A DNA stretch of 10,712 bases from Acidobacteriota bacterium (GTDB lineage: Bacteria > Acidobacteriota > Vicinamibacteria > Vicinamibacterales > CAVVIG01), in contig QHWK01000126.1 of NCBI GenBank assembly GCA_003223775.1, positions 1 through 10,712 on the forward strand, read 5' to 3'. Shown piece by piece: positions 1 through 5,754 of this stretch (its first letter is position 1; the number at the start of each line of letters is the position of its first letter). The notes under the pieces were generated by a model. The model worked only from the letters and a program-made list of their open reading frames with translations. It had not been told where the DNA came from and searched no databases. The position numbers were made by a program, and so were the translations under genes.

Positions 1-314
1 CGACACTCCACGACGCGATGCGCGCCGGGCGGCCGGTGGACGCGCCCGCCGGCAGCATCGCCGCCGACTCGCTCGCGCCCCGCCGCGTCGGCGAGCTGAT
101 GTTCCCGATCGCGCGCGAGTGGGTCGACCGCGTCGTGCTGGTCACCGACGACGCCATCCGCGCCGCGCAGCAGACGATGTGGGACGCGCTGCGGCTCGTC
201 GTCGAGCCCGGCGGCGCCGCGGCGTTCGCGGCGCTCCACTCCGGCGCATACGTCCCGCGCGCCGGCGAGCGCATCGGCATCGTCGTCAGCGGCGGGAATA
301 CCGAGCGGCGATGA
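1..314 (+). CDS. Threonine/serine dehydratase, C-terminal part (5' end outside window)
   Basis: This is the C-terminal ~103 residues of a fold-type II PLP enzyme of the threonine/serine ammonia-lyase family (IlvA/TdcB/serine racemase group), which deaminates Thr or Ser to 2-oxobutyrate or pyruvate in the cytoplasm. The reading frame is open from nt 3 and ends at TGA 312-314. Family hallmarks seen in order are a GSIAADSLAPRRVGE stretch, a VLVTDDAI stretch, the EPGGAAAFAAL segment and a final SGGN (nt 288-299). In this family the Ser/Cys of SGGN contacts the PLP pyridine nitrogen. No ACT regulatory domain follows, so it looks like the short catabolic form and not the long biosynthetic IlvA. The lysine-bearing N-terminal half lies outside the window, so exact substrate (Thr, Ser or a hydroxyectoine-type substrate) cannot be told. 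It converges on the permease with a 46-nt gap. Confidence 0.85.
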   Translation, partial: TLHDAMRAGRPVDAPAGSIAADSLAPRRVGELMFPIAREWVDRVVLVTDDAIRAAQQTMWDALRLVVEPGGAAAFAALHSGAYVPRAGERIGIVVSGGNTERR

Positions 315-324
315 CTTCGCTGCC

Positions 325-374
325 GCCGCAGGCGCAATTAAGAATTTGGGCGCTTACTTCCTAATTCCTGCGGC
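325..374. terminator. Imperfect hairpin between convergent genes, possible bidirectional terminator
   Basis: The arms GCCGCAGG (325-332) and CCTGCGGC (367-374) are perfect complements. Inside them AATTAAGAA (336-344) pairs with TTCCTAATT (358-366) with one G-T type mismatch. A 3-nt bulge (333-335) sits on the left arm and a 13-nt loop at 345-357. It lies between the stop of the dehydratase (312-314) and the stop of the permease (361-363), overlapping the last codons of the latter. There is no clear T-run, so termination is inferred from position and structure. The AATTAAGAA/TTCCTAATT part is unusually AT-rich for this sequence and may be a dispersed-repeat relic. Confidence 0.45.
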
Positions 375-1641
375 GCGCGGCGGCGAAGAAGAGCGCGCCG
401 ATCATCAGGGCCGCGGCGCCGCCGATCAGTTGGTCCCGCGTGGCGCCCGCGGCGAGCGCGGCGCACACGCACATCGCGACGATGGGCGCGGTCGGCCCGA
501 GCGGCGCGACGAATGTCGCCGGCTTCGCCTCCGGCGCACCGGACGCATGCGATCGCAGCCGCAGCGTCGCCGCCGCCGATCCGCCGTACACGACGAGCCG
601 CGCCAGCACGCTGACGACGGCGATCGCAGCGAACGAGCCGGATACGGCAAGCGCCAACGCGACGGCTGACGTGAACGTGATGGCATTCACCGGCGTTCGA
701 AACAGCGGATGAATCCGCGCGAGCGCCGCCGGCAGCTGGCCGCGCTCGGCGAGCGCGAAGATGATGCGCGAGCCGCTCAGCACGTGTCCCATGTTGGTCC
801 CGGCCATCGACACGACGGACCCGATGCCGATCAGCAGCGCCCCACCGGCGCCGAGAAACGCCGCCGCCGCGTCGGCGATCGGCGTCGCGTGGTCGGCGAC
901 GTTCGGCAGGACGCCCTGCGCGACCACCTGGACGAGCGTCATGACGATCACGACCGACACGATCGTGGCGATCATCGCGAACGGCACGTCGCGCCGCGGA
1001 TCGAGCGCCTCGCCGGCCGGCACCGGCACCACTTCGTAGCCGCCGTAGACGAAGATGAGCAGCAGCCCCGCGGTCAGGGCCTGCTGGATCGTGATCGAGG
1101 GCAGCGTGGTCAGCCGGTGCGGCTCGATGAAGGCAAGGCCCATCACGACGAACACCGCAAGGGGCGCGAGCTTGGCGATCGTCAGCCCGTTGACGACGAT
1201 CGCGCCCTGCCGAACGCCGCTGGCGTTGATGCCGGCGAGCACGATCGTGAGCACGGAGAGAAACAGCGCGCGCGGCCACCCGGCCGTGACCGCCGGGAAA
1301 TAGTAGCCGAGCGCCACGGCCATGGCCGCCATGATGCTCGCCTGGCTTGCCGCGCGCGCGAACCACAGCATCCACCCGACCTCGAAGCCGACGAAATCGC
1401 CGAACGCCGCGCGGGTGTAGAGGTACGGTCCGCCGGTCGCGTCGAAGCGGCTGCTCACCTCGGCGAAGCAGAGCGCGACGGACAACGACAGGAGGCCGAT
1501 GGTGATGAAGCCCAGCGGGCTCCACGCGCCGATCTGCGCGGCTACTTGCGCGGGCCACAGGAAGATCGCGCCGCCGATCACCGAATTCACGCCGATCGCC
1601 GTGAGGTCCCAGCGGCCGAGCGCGCGCTTCAGCGTCGCCAT
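361..1641 (-). CDS. APC-family amino acid permease
   Basis: A 426-residue, very hydrophobic protein of the amino acid-polyamine-organocation superfamily, expected to import amino acids across the inner membrane by proton- or sodium-coupled symport or exchange. The first helix carries the unwound substrate-binding signature GVNSVIGGAIFLWP (residues 17-30). A GINASGVRQGA loop lies around 137-147, the helix-6 region reads FVYGGYEVVPVPAGE (197-211), and SRIIFALAERGQLP (291-304) is the conserved loop after helix 8. About 12 membrane segments can be drawn, as usual for the family, and the length is slightly short but complete. The start at ATG 1641-1639 is chosen because the hydrophobic helix begins right after MATLKRALGRWDL, which matches family N-termini. 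No clear Shine-Dalgarno is seen. It is divergent from the Rieske gene, with only about 41 nt between starts. The substrate cannot be read from sequence. Confidence 0.9.
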   Translation of the reverse strand: MATLKRALGRWDLTAIGVNSVIGGAIFLWPAQVAAQIGAWSPLGFITIGLLSLSVALCFAEVSSRFDATGGPYLYTRAAFGDFVGFEVGWMLWFARAASQASIMAAMAVALGYYFPAVTAGWPRALFLSVLTIVLAGINASGVRQGAIVVNGLTIAKLAPLAVFVVMGLAFIEPHRLTTLPSITIQQALTAGLLLIFVYGGYEVVPVPAGEALDPRRDVPFAMIATIVSVVIVMTLVQVVAQGVLPNVADHATPIADAAAAFLGAGGALLIGIGSVVSMAGTNMGHVLSGSRIIFALAERGQLPAALARIHPLFRTPVNAITFTSAVALALAVSGSFAAIAVVSVLARLVVYGGSAAATLRLRSHASGAPEAKPATFVAPLGPTAPIVAMCVCAALAAGATRDQLIGGAAALMIGALFFAAARRRN

Positions 1642-1654
1642 CGTGGCGCGGTTG

Positions 1655-1660
1655 TATCAT
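1655..1660 (+). promoter_or_regulatory. Possible -10 box (TATCAT) for the Rieske gene
   Basis: TATCAT differs from TATAAT at one position and is one of the few AT-rich spots in the 41-nt divergent interval between the permease and Rieske starts. A start site about 7 nt downstream would give a short leader before ATG 1683. It would also argue against ATG 1659, which overlaps the box. No convincing -35 box is visible, so this is weak. Confidence 0.25.
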
Positions 1661-1682
1661 GAACGCTTCGGACGCGACCTGC

Positions 1683-2667
1683 ATGCACACAACGCTGCCG
1701 CGCCGCTTCTACGCCGACCCGGAGTTCTATCGCGCGGAGCTCGAGCGCTTTTTCTTCAATCGCTGGATCTGCGCGGGCCGCGCCGTGCCGCCACCGCGGC
1801 ACACGGTTGTGCGACGCGGCGGAGGGCCACTTCGTCGATCGCATCCAGTGCCCGTACCACGCGTGGACCTACGATCTCCACGGCCGACTCGTGGCGGCGC
1901 CGCACATGCCGCCCGGCTTCTGCAAAGAGGAGTACCCGCTGCACCGCGCCGGCTGCGACGTGTGGGATGGGAATATCTTTGTGTTCCTCCGCGCCCTGCC
2001 AGGCCCGCCCGACCAGCCAGGCCTGCGCGACCAGCTCGGCGATCTCCCCGAGCGCTTCGCCGCCTGGCGCATGGGCGAGCTGCGCCTCGGCCGCCGCATC
2101 GTCTACGACGTGAAAGCGAACTGGAAGCTGATCGTCCAGAACTACAACGAGTGCCTCCACTGCCCGAATCTCCATCCGGCGCTTCACAAGCTGCACCACT
2201 ATCTCGGCGCCGACAACGCGGCGCCCACGGCGTGCTACTGCGGCGGCGCGATGGGCTTCCGCGACGGCGTCGAGACGATGAGCGTCGACGGCCGGCGCCG
2301 GCGCGACGTGCTGCCGGGCCTCGACGCGGCGCAGCGCGAGCGCGTCGAGTACTACGCGATCTATCCGAACTTCCTGCTCAGCCTGCACCCCGACTACGTC
2401 ATGACGCACACGCTGTGGCCGCGCGCGCACGACCGCAGCGAGATCGTGTGCGAATGGCATTTCCATCCCGACGAGCTCGCGAAGCCCGACGCGCACATCG
2501 ACGACGCCGTGGAATTCTGGGATCGCACGAACCGCGAGGACTGGTGGATCTCCGAGCAGTCGCAGGCCGGCATCAGCTCGCGCGTGTATCAGCCGGGGCC
2601 GTACTCCGAGCGCGAGGCGCTGCTCTGGAGCTTCGACCACATTGTGCGCCGCTCCGCCGGGGAGTGA
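1683..2667 (+). pseudogene. Rieske non-heme iron oxygenase alpha subunit, broken by internal deletion and frameshift
   Basis: This is a ring-hydroxylating/N-demethylating type oxygenase alpha subunit. From ATG 1683 the frame reads MHTTLPRRFYADPEFY and continues to NRWICAGRA (to about 1784), a typical family N-terminus. The next conserved piece, CRHRGTRLC (nt 1786-1812), is in the +1 frame. It runs on through CPYHAW (1849-1866), giving the Rieske pattern C-X-H-X18-C-X2-H, to TGA 2665-2667. The mononuclear iron site is visible as NYNECLHCPNLHPAL (from about 2140), and the NREDWW segment supplies the likely acidic ligand. Family members carry roughly 37-38 residues between GR and CRHRG, and these are absent here. 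The loss is therefore about 110-113 nt and, by frame, must be 3n+2. Both Rieske motifs and both iron-site parts survive, so an assembly deletion is as likely as true decay. Substrate class (betaine/quaternary amine versus aromatic) is undecided; NECLHCPNLHP resembles the betaine-demethylase-like branch. Confidence 0.8.
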
Positions 2668-2674
2668 GCGGCGC

Positions 2675-2811
2675 CCGTCATGGCTGATGGCTGATGGCTG
2701 ATGGCTGATGGCTGATGGCTGATGGCTGATGGCTGATGGCTGATGGCAATGGTGGATGGCCCATCAGCCATCAACCATAGCCATCAGCCATCCAGCCATC
2801 AGCCATGACGG
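2675..2811. repeat. Palindromic heptamer-repeat element, copy 1
   Basis: A long imperfect inverted repeat fills most of the gap between the Rieske stop and the next ATG. The outer 19 nt (2675-2693 and 2793-2811) are perfect inverted complements, with ends GTCATGG...CCATGAC. The left arm holds nine exact tandem ATGGCTG heptamers (2680-2742) followed by the core ATGGCAATGGTGGATGGC (2743-2760). The right arm holds the inverted core (2767-2784, 16 of 18 positions matching) and three inverted heptamers with one extra base. The whole can fold into a cruciform or RNA hairpin. The same design recurs at 5672-5754. It encodes nothing obvious of its own. It looks like a small dispersed palindromic repeat of unknown class. 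Confidence 0.9.
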
Positions 2812-2817
2812 TATACT
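2812..2817 (+). promoter_or_regulatory. Possible -10 box (TATACT) directly upstream of the P5C dehydrogenase gene
   Basis: TATACT matches TATAAT at five of six positions and begins immediately at the right edge of the palindromic element. It ends 8 nt before ATG 2826, so a start site 7 nt downstream would give a leaderless or nearly leaderless mRNA. No Shine-Dalgarno is seen before this ATG, which fits. The -35 region would fall inside the repeat and shows no TTGACA-like hexamer. Confidence 0.35.
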
Positions 2818-2825
2818 GAAACGTT

Positions 2826-4463
2826 ATGTCACCTGCCGTCTTCAATGGGCGCCGGCGCGTGCCGCCGCCCGTCAACGAACCGATCCGCTCGTACGCACCG
2901 GGCACGCCGGAGCGCGCGTCGCTCAAGGCGAAGCTCGACGCGATGGCCGGCGAGAAGATCGTCATGCCGCTCATCATCGGCGGCAAGGAAATCAAGACCG
3001 GCGAATGCGGCCGCGCCGTGATGCCGCACGATCACACGCACGTCCTCGGCGAGTACCACAAGGCGGGCGAGAAGCACGTCCTGCAGGCGATCGAGGCGGC
3101 GCAGAAAGCGCAGAAGGAGTGGGCCGCGTGGTCGTTCGAGGATCGCGCGTCGGTGCTGCTGAAGGCGGCGGAGCTCCTCACCACGACGTGGCGCGACACG
3201 ATCAACGCGGCGACGATGCTCGGCCAGTCGAAGACGGTGTTCCAGGCCGAGATCGATTCGGCGTGCGAGATCATCGACTTCTGGCGCTTCAACGCGCACT
3301 ACGCGCAGGAGCTCCTCGAGGAGCAGCCGTTCAGCGACCACACGATGTGGAATCAGCTGGAGTACCGCGGCCTCGAGGGCTTCGTCTACGCGGTCACGCC
3401 GTTCAACTTCACGTCGATCGCCGCGAACCTGCCGACGGCGCCGGCGCTGATGGGCAACGCGGTCGTCTGGAAGCCCGCGTCGAGCGCGATGTACTCGGCG
3501 TACTACTTGATGAAGCTGTACGAAGCCGCCGGCATGCCGCCCGGCGTGATCAATTTCGTCGCCGGCGACGCGAGCCTGATCTCGAAGACGCTTCTCTCGC
3601 ATCGAGACCTCGGCGGCGTCCACTTCACGGGGAGCACCGAAGTCTTCAACGACATGTGGAAGACGATCGGCGCGTCGATGTCCACCTACCGCTCGTACCC
3701 GCGCATCGTCGGCGAGACGGGCGGGAAGGATTTCGTCCTCGCGCATCCGTCGGCCGACGCCGAGGCGCTAGCGGTCGCGATCGTCCGCGGCGGCTTCGAG
3801 TTCCAGGGGCAGAAATGCTCGGCCGTGAGCCGCGTCTACGTTCCTCGATCCCTCTGGAAGGAGGTCCGCGATCGCATGGTCGCGATGATCGACGAGATCC
3901 GGATGGGCGACGTGCGCGACTTCAGAAACTTCATGGGCGCGGTCATCGACAAGCGCGCGTTCGACAAGATCAGCGGCTACATCGAGCACGCGCGCGGCAG
4001 CGCGACGATCGTCGCGGGCGGCAAGGTGGACGGCGGCAAGGGGTACTTCGTCAGTCCGACGCTCGTCGAGACCACCGAGCCGGCGTATCGCCTGCTGTGC
4101 GAGGAGATCTTCGGGCCCCTCGTCACCGCGTACGTCTACGACGATGCGCGGTGGAGCGAGACGCTGGAGGTGGTGGACACGACGTCGCCGTACGCGCTCA
4201 CGGGCGCCGTGTTCGCGCAGGATCGCCGCGCGATCGTCGAGGCGGCGTCGGCGTTGCGGCACGCGGCCGGCAACTTCTACGTCAACGACAAGCCGACCGG
4301 CGCCGTCGTCGGCCAGCAGCCGTTCGGCGGTGCGCGCGCGTCGGGCACGAACGACAAGGCGGGATCGAAGCTGAATCTCGTGAGATGGGTCAGCGCGCGG
4401 ACGATCAAGGAGAACTTCGCGCCGCCGAAGGATTATCGCTATCCGTTCATGAAAGAGGCGTAA
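2826..4463 (+). CDS. pruA: 1-pyrroline-5-carboxylate / L-glutamate gamma-semialdehyde dehydrogenase (ALDH4 type)
   Basis: A 545-residue NAD-dependent aldehyde dehydrogenase that oxidises glutamate semialdehyde to glutamate, the second step of proline (and ornithine/arginine) breakdown, in the cytoplasm. Features in order: the N-terminal FNGRRRVPPPVNEPIRSYAPG stretch typical of the ALDH4 branch, TPFNF with Asn194, VVWKPAS with Lys216 in the cofactor site, VHFTGSTEVF (265-274), the general base in GETGGKDF (Glu297), the nucleophile in GQKCSA (Cys331), EEIFGP (426-431) and a C-terminal PFGGARASGTNDKAGS segment. Length fits the mitochondrial-like ALDH4A1 branch (about 540-560) and not the long bifunctional PutA. 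No proline dehydrogenase gene is seen nearby. ATG 2826 is the start because the family N-terminus begins just after it; no Shine-Dalgarno is evident. It lies downstream of the palindromic element and converges on nrsF. Confidence 0.93.
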   Translation: MSPAVFNGRRRVPPPVNEPIRSYAPGTPERASLKAKLDAMAGEKIVMPLIIGGKEIKTGECGRAVMPHDHTHVLGEYHKAGEKHVLQAIEAAQKAQKEWAAWSFEDRASVLLKAAELLTTTWRDTINAATMLGQSKTVFQAEIDSACEIIDFWRFNAHYAQELLEEQPFSDHTMWNQLEYRGLEGFVYAVTPFNFTSIAANLPTAPALMGNAVVWKPASSAMYSAYYLMKLYEAAGMPPGVINFVAGDASLISKTLLSHRDLGGVHFTGSTEVFNDMWKTIGASMSTYRSYPRIVGETGGKDFVLAHPSADAEALAVAIVRGGFEFQGQKCSAVSRVYVPRSLWKEVRDRMVAMIDEIRMGDVRDFRNFMGAVIDKRAFDKISGYIEHARGSATIVAGGKVDGGKGYFVSPTLVETTEPAYRLLCEEIFGPLVTAYVYDDARWSETLEVVDTTSPYALTGAVFAQDRRAIVEAASALRHAAGNFYVNDKPTGAVVGQQPFGGARASGTNDKAGSKLNLVRWVSARTIKENFAPPKDYRYPFMKEA

Positions 4464-4473
4464 CGGCCGGCGG

Positions 4474-4491
4474 GCAGCCCTGAAGGGCTGC
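4474..4491. terminator. Perfect hairpin between convergent pruA and nrsF, possible bidirectional terminator
   Basis: GCAGCCC (4474-4480) and GGGCTGC (4485-4491) form a perfect 7-bp GC-rich stem around a TGAA loop (TTCA on the other strand). It fills the 29-nt gap between the pruA TAA (4461-4463) and the nrsF stop (4493-4495, minus strand). No T-run follows on either strand. Placement suggests a terminator for both genes. The motif also resembles a short hairpin seen scattered between genes in related genomes (from memory, unchecked). Confidence 0.5.
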
Positions 4492-4492
4492 G

Positions 4493-5137
4493 CTACCGTT
4501 GTCGTGAAACGAGCGCGGCGGCCACGCCCAGCGCCATCGACAGGATCACCGCACCAAGGTGCGCGGCGAGCACATGCGCCGGCGCCGAGAATTCACACCA
4601 GAGCCGAAGCCCCGCATCCGCGATCAAGCCGGCGCCGAGACCGTAGAGCGCCCCGGCGACGGCCGGCCGCAGCGGAAACGCGCGCGCGGAGAGCAGCGCG
4701 GACGCGGCGAGCGCCGGCAGCGCGGCGAGCGCCGACGTCCGGAAACAGGCGACGCCGACGGGGACGGCGCCCGCCGGCGGCGGCGCGACGTCGAACGCCT
4801 GCGCGGCGAGGCCTGGCAGCAGAAGCGGCATCAGCAGCCCGCCCGCGACGAGCGCGATGACCTGCGCGAGAGGCCACTGGCGGCCGGGCACCGATTCCCT
4901 CAGCGCCGCCGCGACGATTGCGACGCCGGCGATCGCCTGCGCGATCGAGAAGCCGAAGGCGCGCAGCGCGCCGATGGACGGCAGGTCGGGCCTGAGCTCG
5001 TACAGCGCCGGCACCGACGCGACGATGGCCGCGGCGATCGGCACGAGCGCGAGCGCCCGCACGGCGGGCGGCGCGAGCGGCCGCGCCGGCGCGAGATCGC
5101 GCGCGACGAGATCGCGCAGCGCGTTCGGCGCGCTCAT
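4493..5137 (-). CDS. NrsF/DUF1109-like membrane anti-sigma factor
   Basis: A 214-residue membrane protein with about six hydrophobic segments and a short basic/polar N-terminus (MSAPNALRDLVARDLAPARP). This is the layout of the NrsF family (negative regulator of sigma F, DUF1109), which holds an ECF sigma factor inactive at the inner membrane. Cys131 in VACFRTS, Cys181 in LWCEFSAPAHV and the nearby His188 and His193 are visible; conserved cysteines are important for signalling in characterised NrsF proteins. The start ATG 5137 overlaps the sigma-factor stop as ATGA (5134-5137), so the two genes are translationally coupled. An upstream open extension in the same frame overlaps the sigma gene out of phase and is not used. 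The assignment rests on topology, cysteine context and gene pairing. Confidence 0.8.
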   Translation of the reverse strand: MSAPNALRDLVARDLAPARPLAPPAVRALALVPIAAAIVASVPALYELRPDLPSIGALRAFGFSIAQAIAGVAIVAAALRESVPGRQWPLAQVIALVAGGLLMPLLLPGLAAQAFDVAPPPAGAVPVGVACFRTSALAALPALAASALLSARAFPLRPAVAGALYGLGAGLIADAGLRLWCEFSAPAHVLAAHLGAVILSMALGVAAALVSRQR

Positions 5138-5676
5138 TTCAGCTGCTCCCGCATCCTGCGCATCCCGCGAAACGCGCGCGTCTTCGCGGCGTTCAATCGG
5201 ATCCCGAGGCGATCGGCGATCTCGGCGAAGCTCCACCCTTCGACGTGGTGCAGGACGAGCGCGCGCCGCTGGTCCGCGGGCACGGCGCGAAGCGCGCGGC
5301 GCACGGCGTCGACGTCGGCCAGCGCCCGCCGATCGTCGCGCATCATGTCGTCGGCGCCCACCGCCGCGGCGACGCGCTCGAGGAAGCGTACGCGCCGCGC
5401 GCTGCCGCGCCGATGCATCAGGAACACGTGGCGCGCGATCGCGAACACCCACGGCGCGACCGGCCGGCCCGGCTGGTAGGTTCTCCGGGATCGATGCATC
5501 TGCAGAAAGGTCTCCTGCAGCAGATCGTCGGCGACCGAGCTGTCGCGGCAGAGCGAGAGCAGGTACGCACGAAGCCGCGTGCCGAGCGCCGCGTACAAAC
5601 CGTCGAACGCCTCGATGCGGCCGGCGAGATACTCGCACATCAACGCCTCGAGCTCATCGTGGTGGGGCTCCGTCAT
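5134..5676 (-). CDS. ECF-type RNA polymerase sigma factor (SigF-like)
   Basis: A 180-residue extracytoplasmic-function sigma factor that directs RNA polymerase to a stress regulon. Region 2 spans about residues 20-90, with DDLLQETFLQMHRSR (50-64) for core and -10 recognition. Region 4 spans about 123-178, with the helix-turn-helix GWSFAEIADRLGIRLNAAKT (147-166) for -35 recognition. The start ATG 5676-5674 lies in the terminal CCATGAC of the palindromic element. The frame stays open for 18 further codons into that element, but those codons encode only repeat peptide, so MTEPHHDELEALM is preferred; Met13 is the alternative. No Shine-Dalgarno is visible. The neighbouring, overlapping anti-sigma gene indicates a SigF-NrsF type regulatory pair, and such pairs commonly autoregulate, though no autoregulatory promoter could be read here. 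Confidence 0.9.
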   Translation of the reverse strand: MTEPHHDELEALMCEYLAGRIEAFDGLYAALGTRLRAYLLSLCRDSSVADDLLQETFLQMHRSRRTYQPGRPVAPWVFAIARHVFLMHRRGSARRVRFLERVAAAVGADDMMRDDRRALADVDAVRRALRAVPADQRRALVLHHVEGWSFAEIADRLGIRLNAAKTRAFRGMRRMREQLK

Positions 5677-5754
5677 GGCTGATGGCTGATGGCTGATGGC
5701 TATGGTCGATGGCCTCGTGAAAAAAGCCATCAGCCATCAGCCATCAGCCATGAC
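5672..5754. repeat. Palindromic heptamer-repeat element, copy 2
   Basis: Perfect 30-bp inverted repeat: GTC plus three ATGGCTG heptamers plus ATGGCT (5672-5701), and its exact complement at 5725-5754, around a 23-nt loop (5702-5724). The left part continues into the core ATGGCTATGGTCGATGGC (5696-5713), the same core as in copy 1 (2743-2760). The inverted core found in copy 1 is missing here and replaced by an unrelated CTCGTGAAAAA stretch. The element covers the entire gap between gcvT and the sigma gene and overlaps both coding ends. In mRNA it would form a very stable hairpin between the two genes. Confidence 0.92.

Noticed and set aside
1807..2667. Rieske gene starting at TTG 1807 as a complete shorter protein
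   Set aside because: This would exclude the CRHRG half of the [2Fe-2S] site, which is encoded just upstream in the same frame, so the start is an artefact of the broken frame.
2589..2774. Small peptide with repeated ISHQPSA units
   Set aside because: It is only the in-frame reading of the heptamer DNA repeat (21 nt = 7 codons); there is no independent evidence of coding.
2677..2809. CRISPR array
   Set aside because: Units are 7 nt in direct tandem with no spacers, the whole is palindromic, and no cas genes are present.
2756..4483. A 575-codon frame overlapping pruA in another phase
   Set aside because: Low-complexity Arg-rich translation, no homology pattern, and fully covered by the well-supported aldehyde dehydrogenase.
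5677..5730. Sigma factor starting 18 codons upstream, inside the palindromic element
   Set aside because: The extra residues are repeat-encoded peptide; sigma homology begins only after MTEPHHDELEALM.
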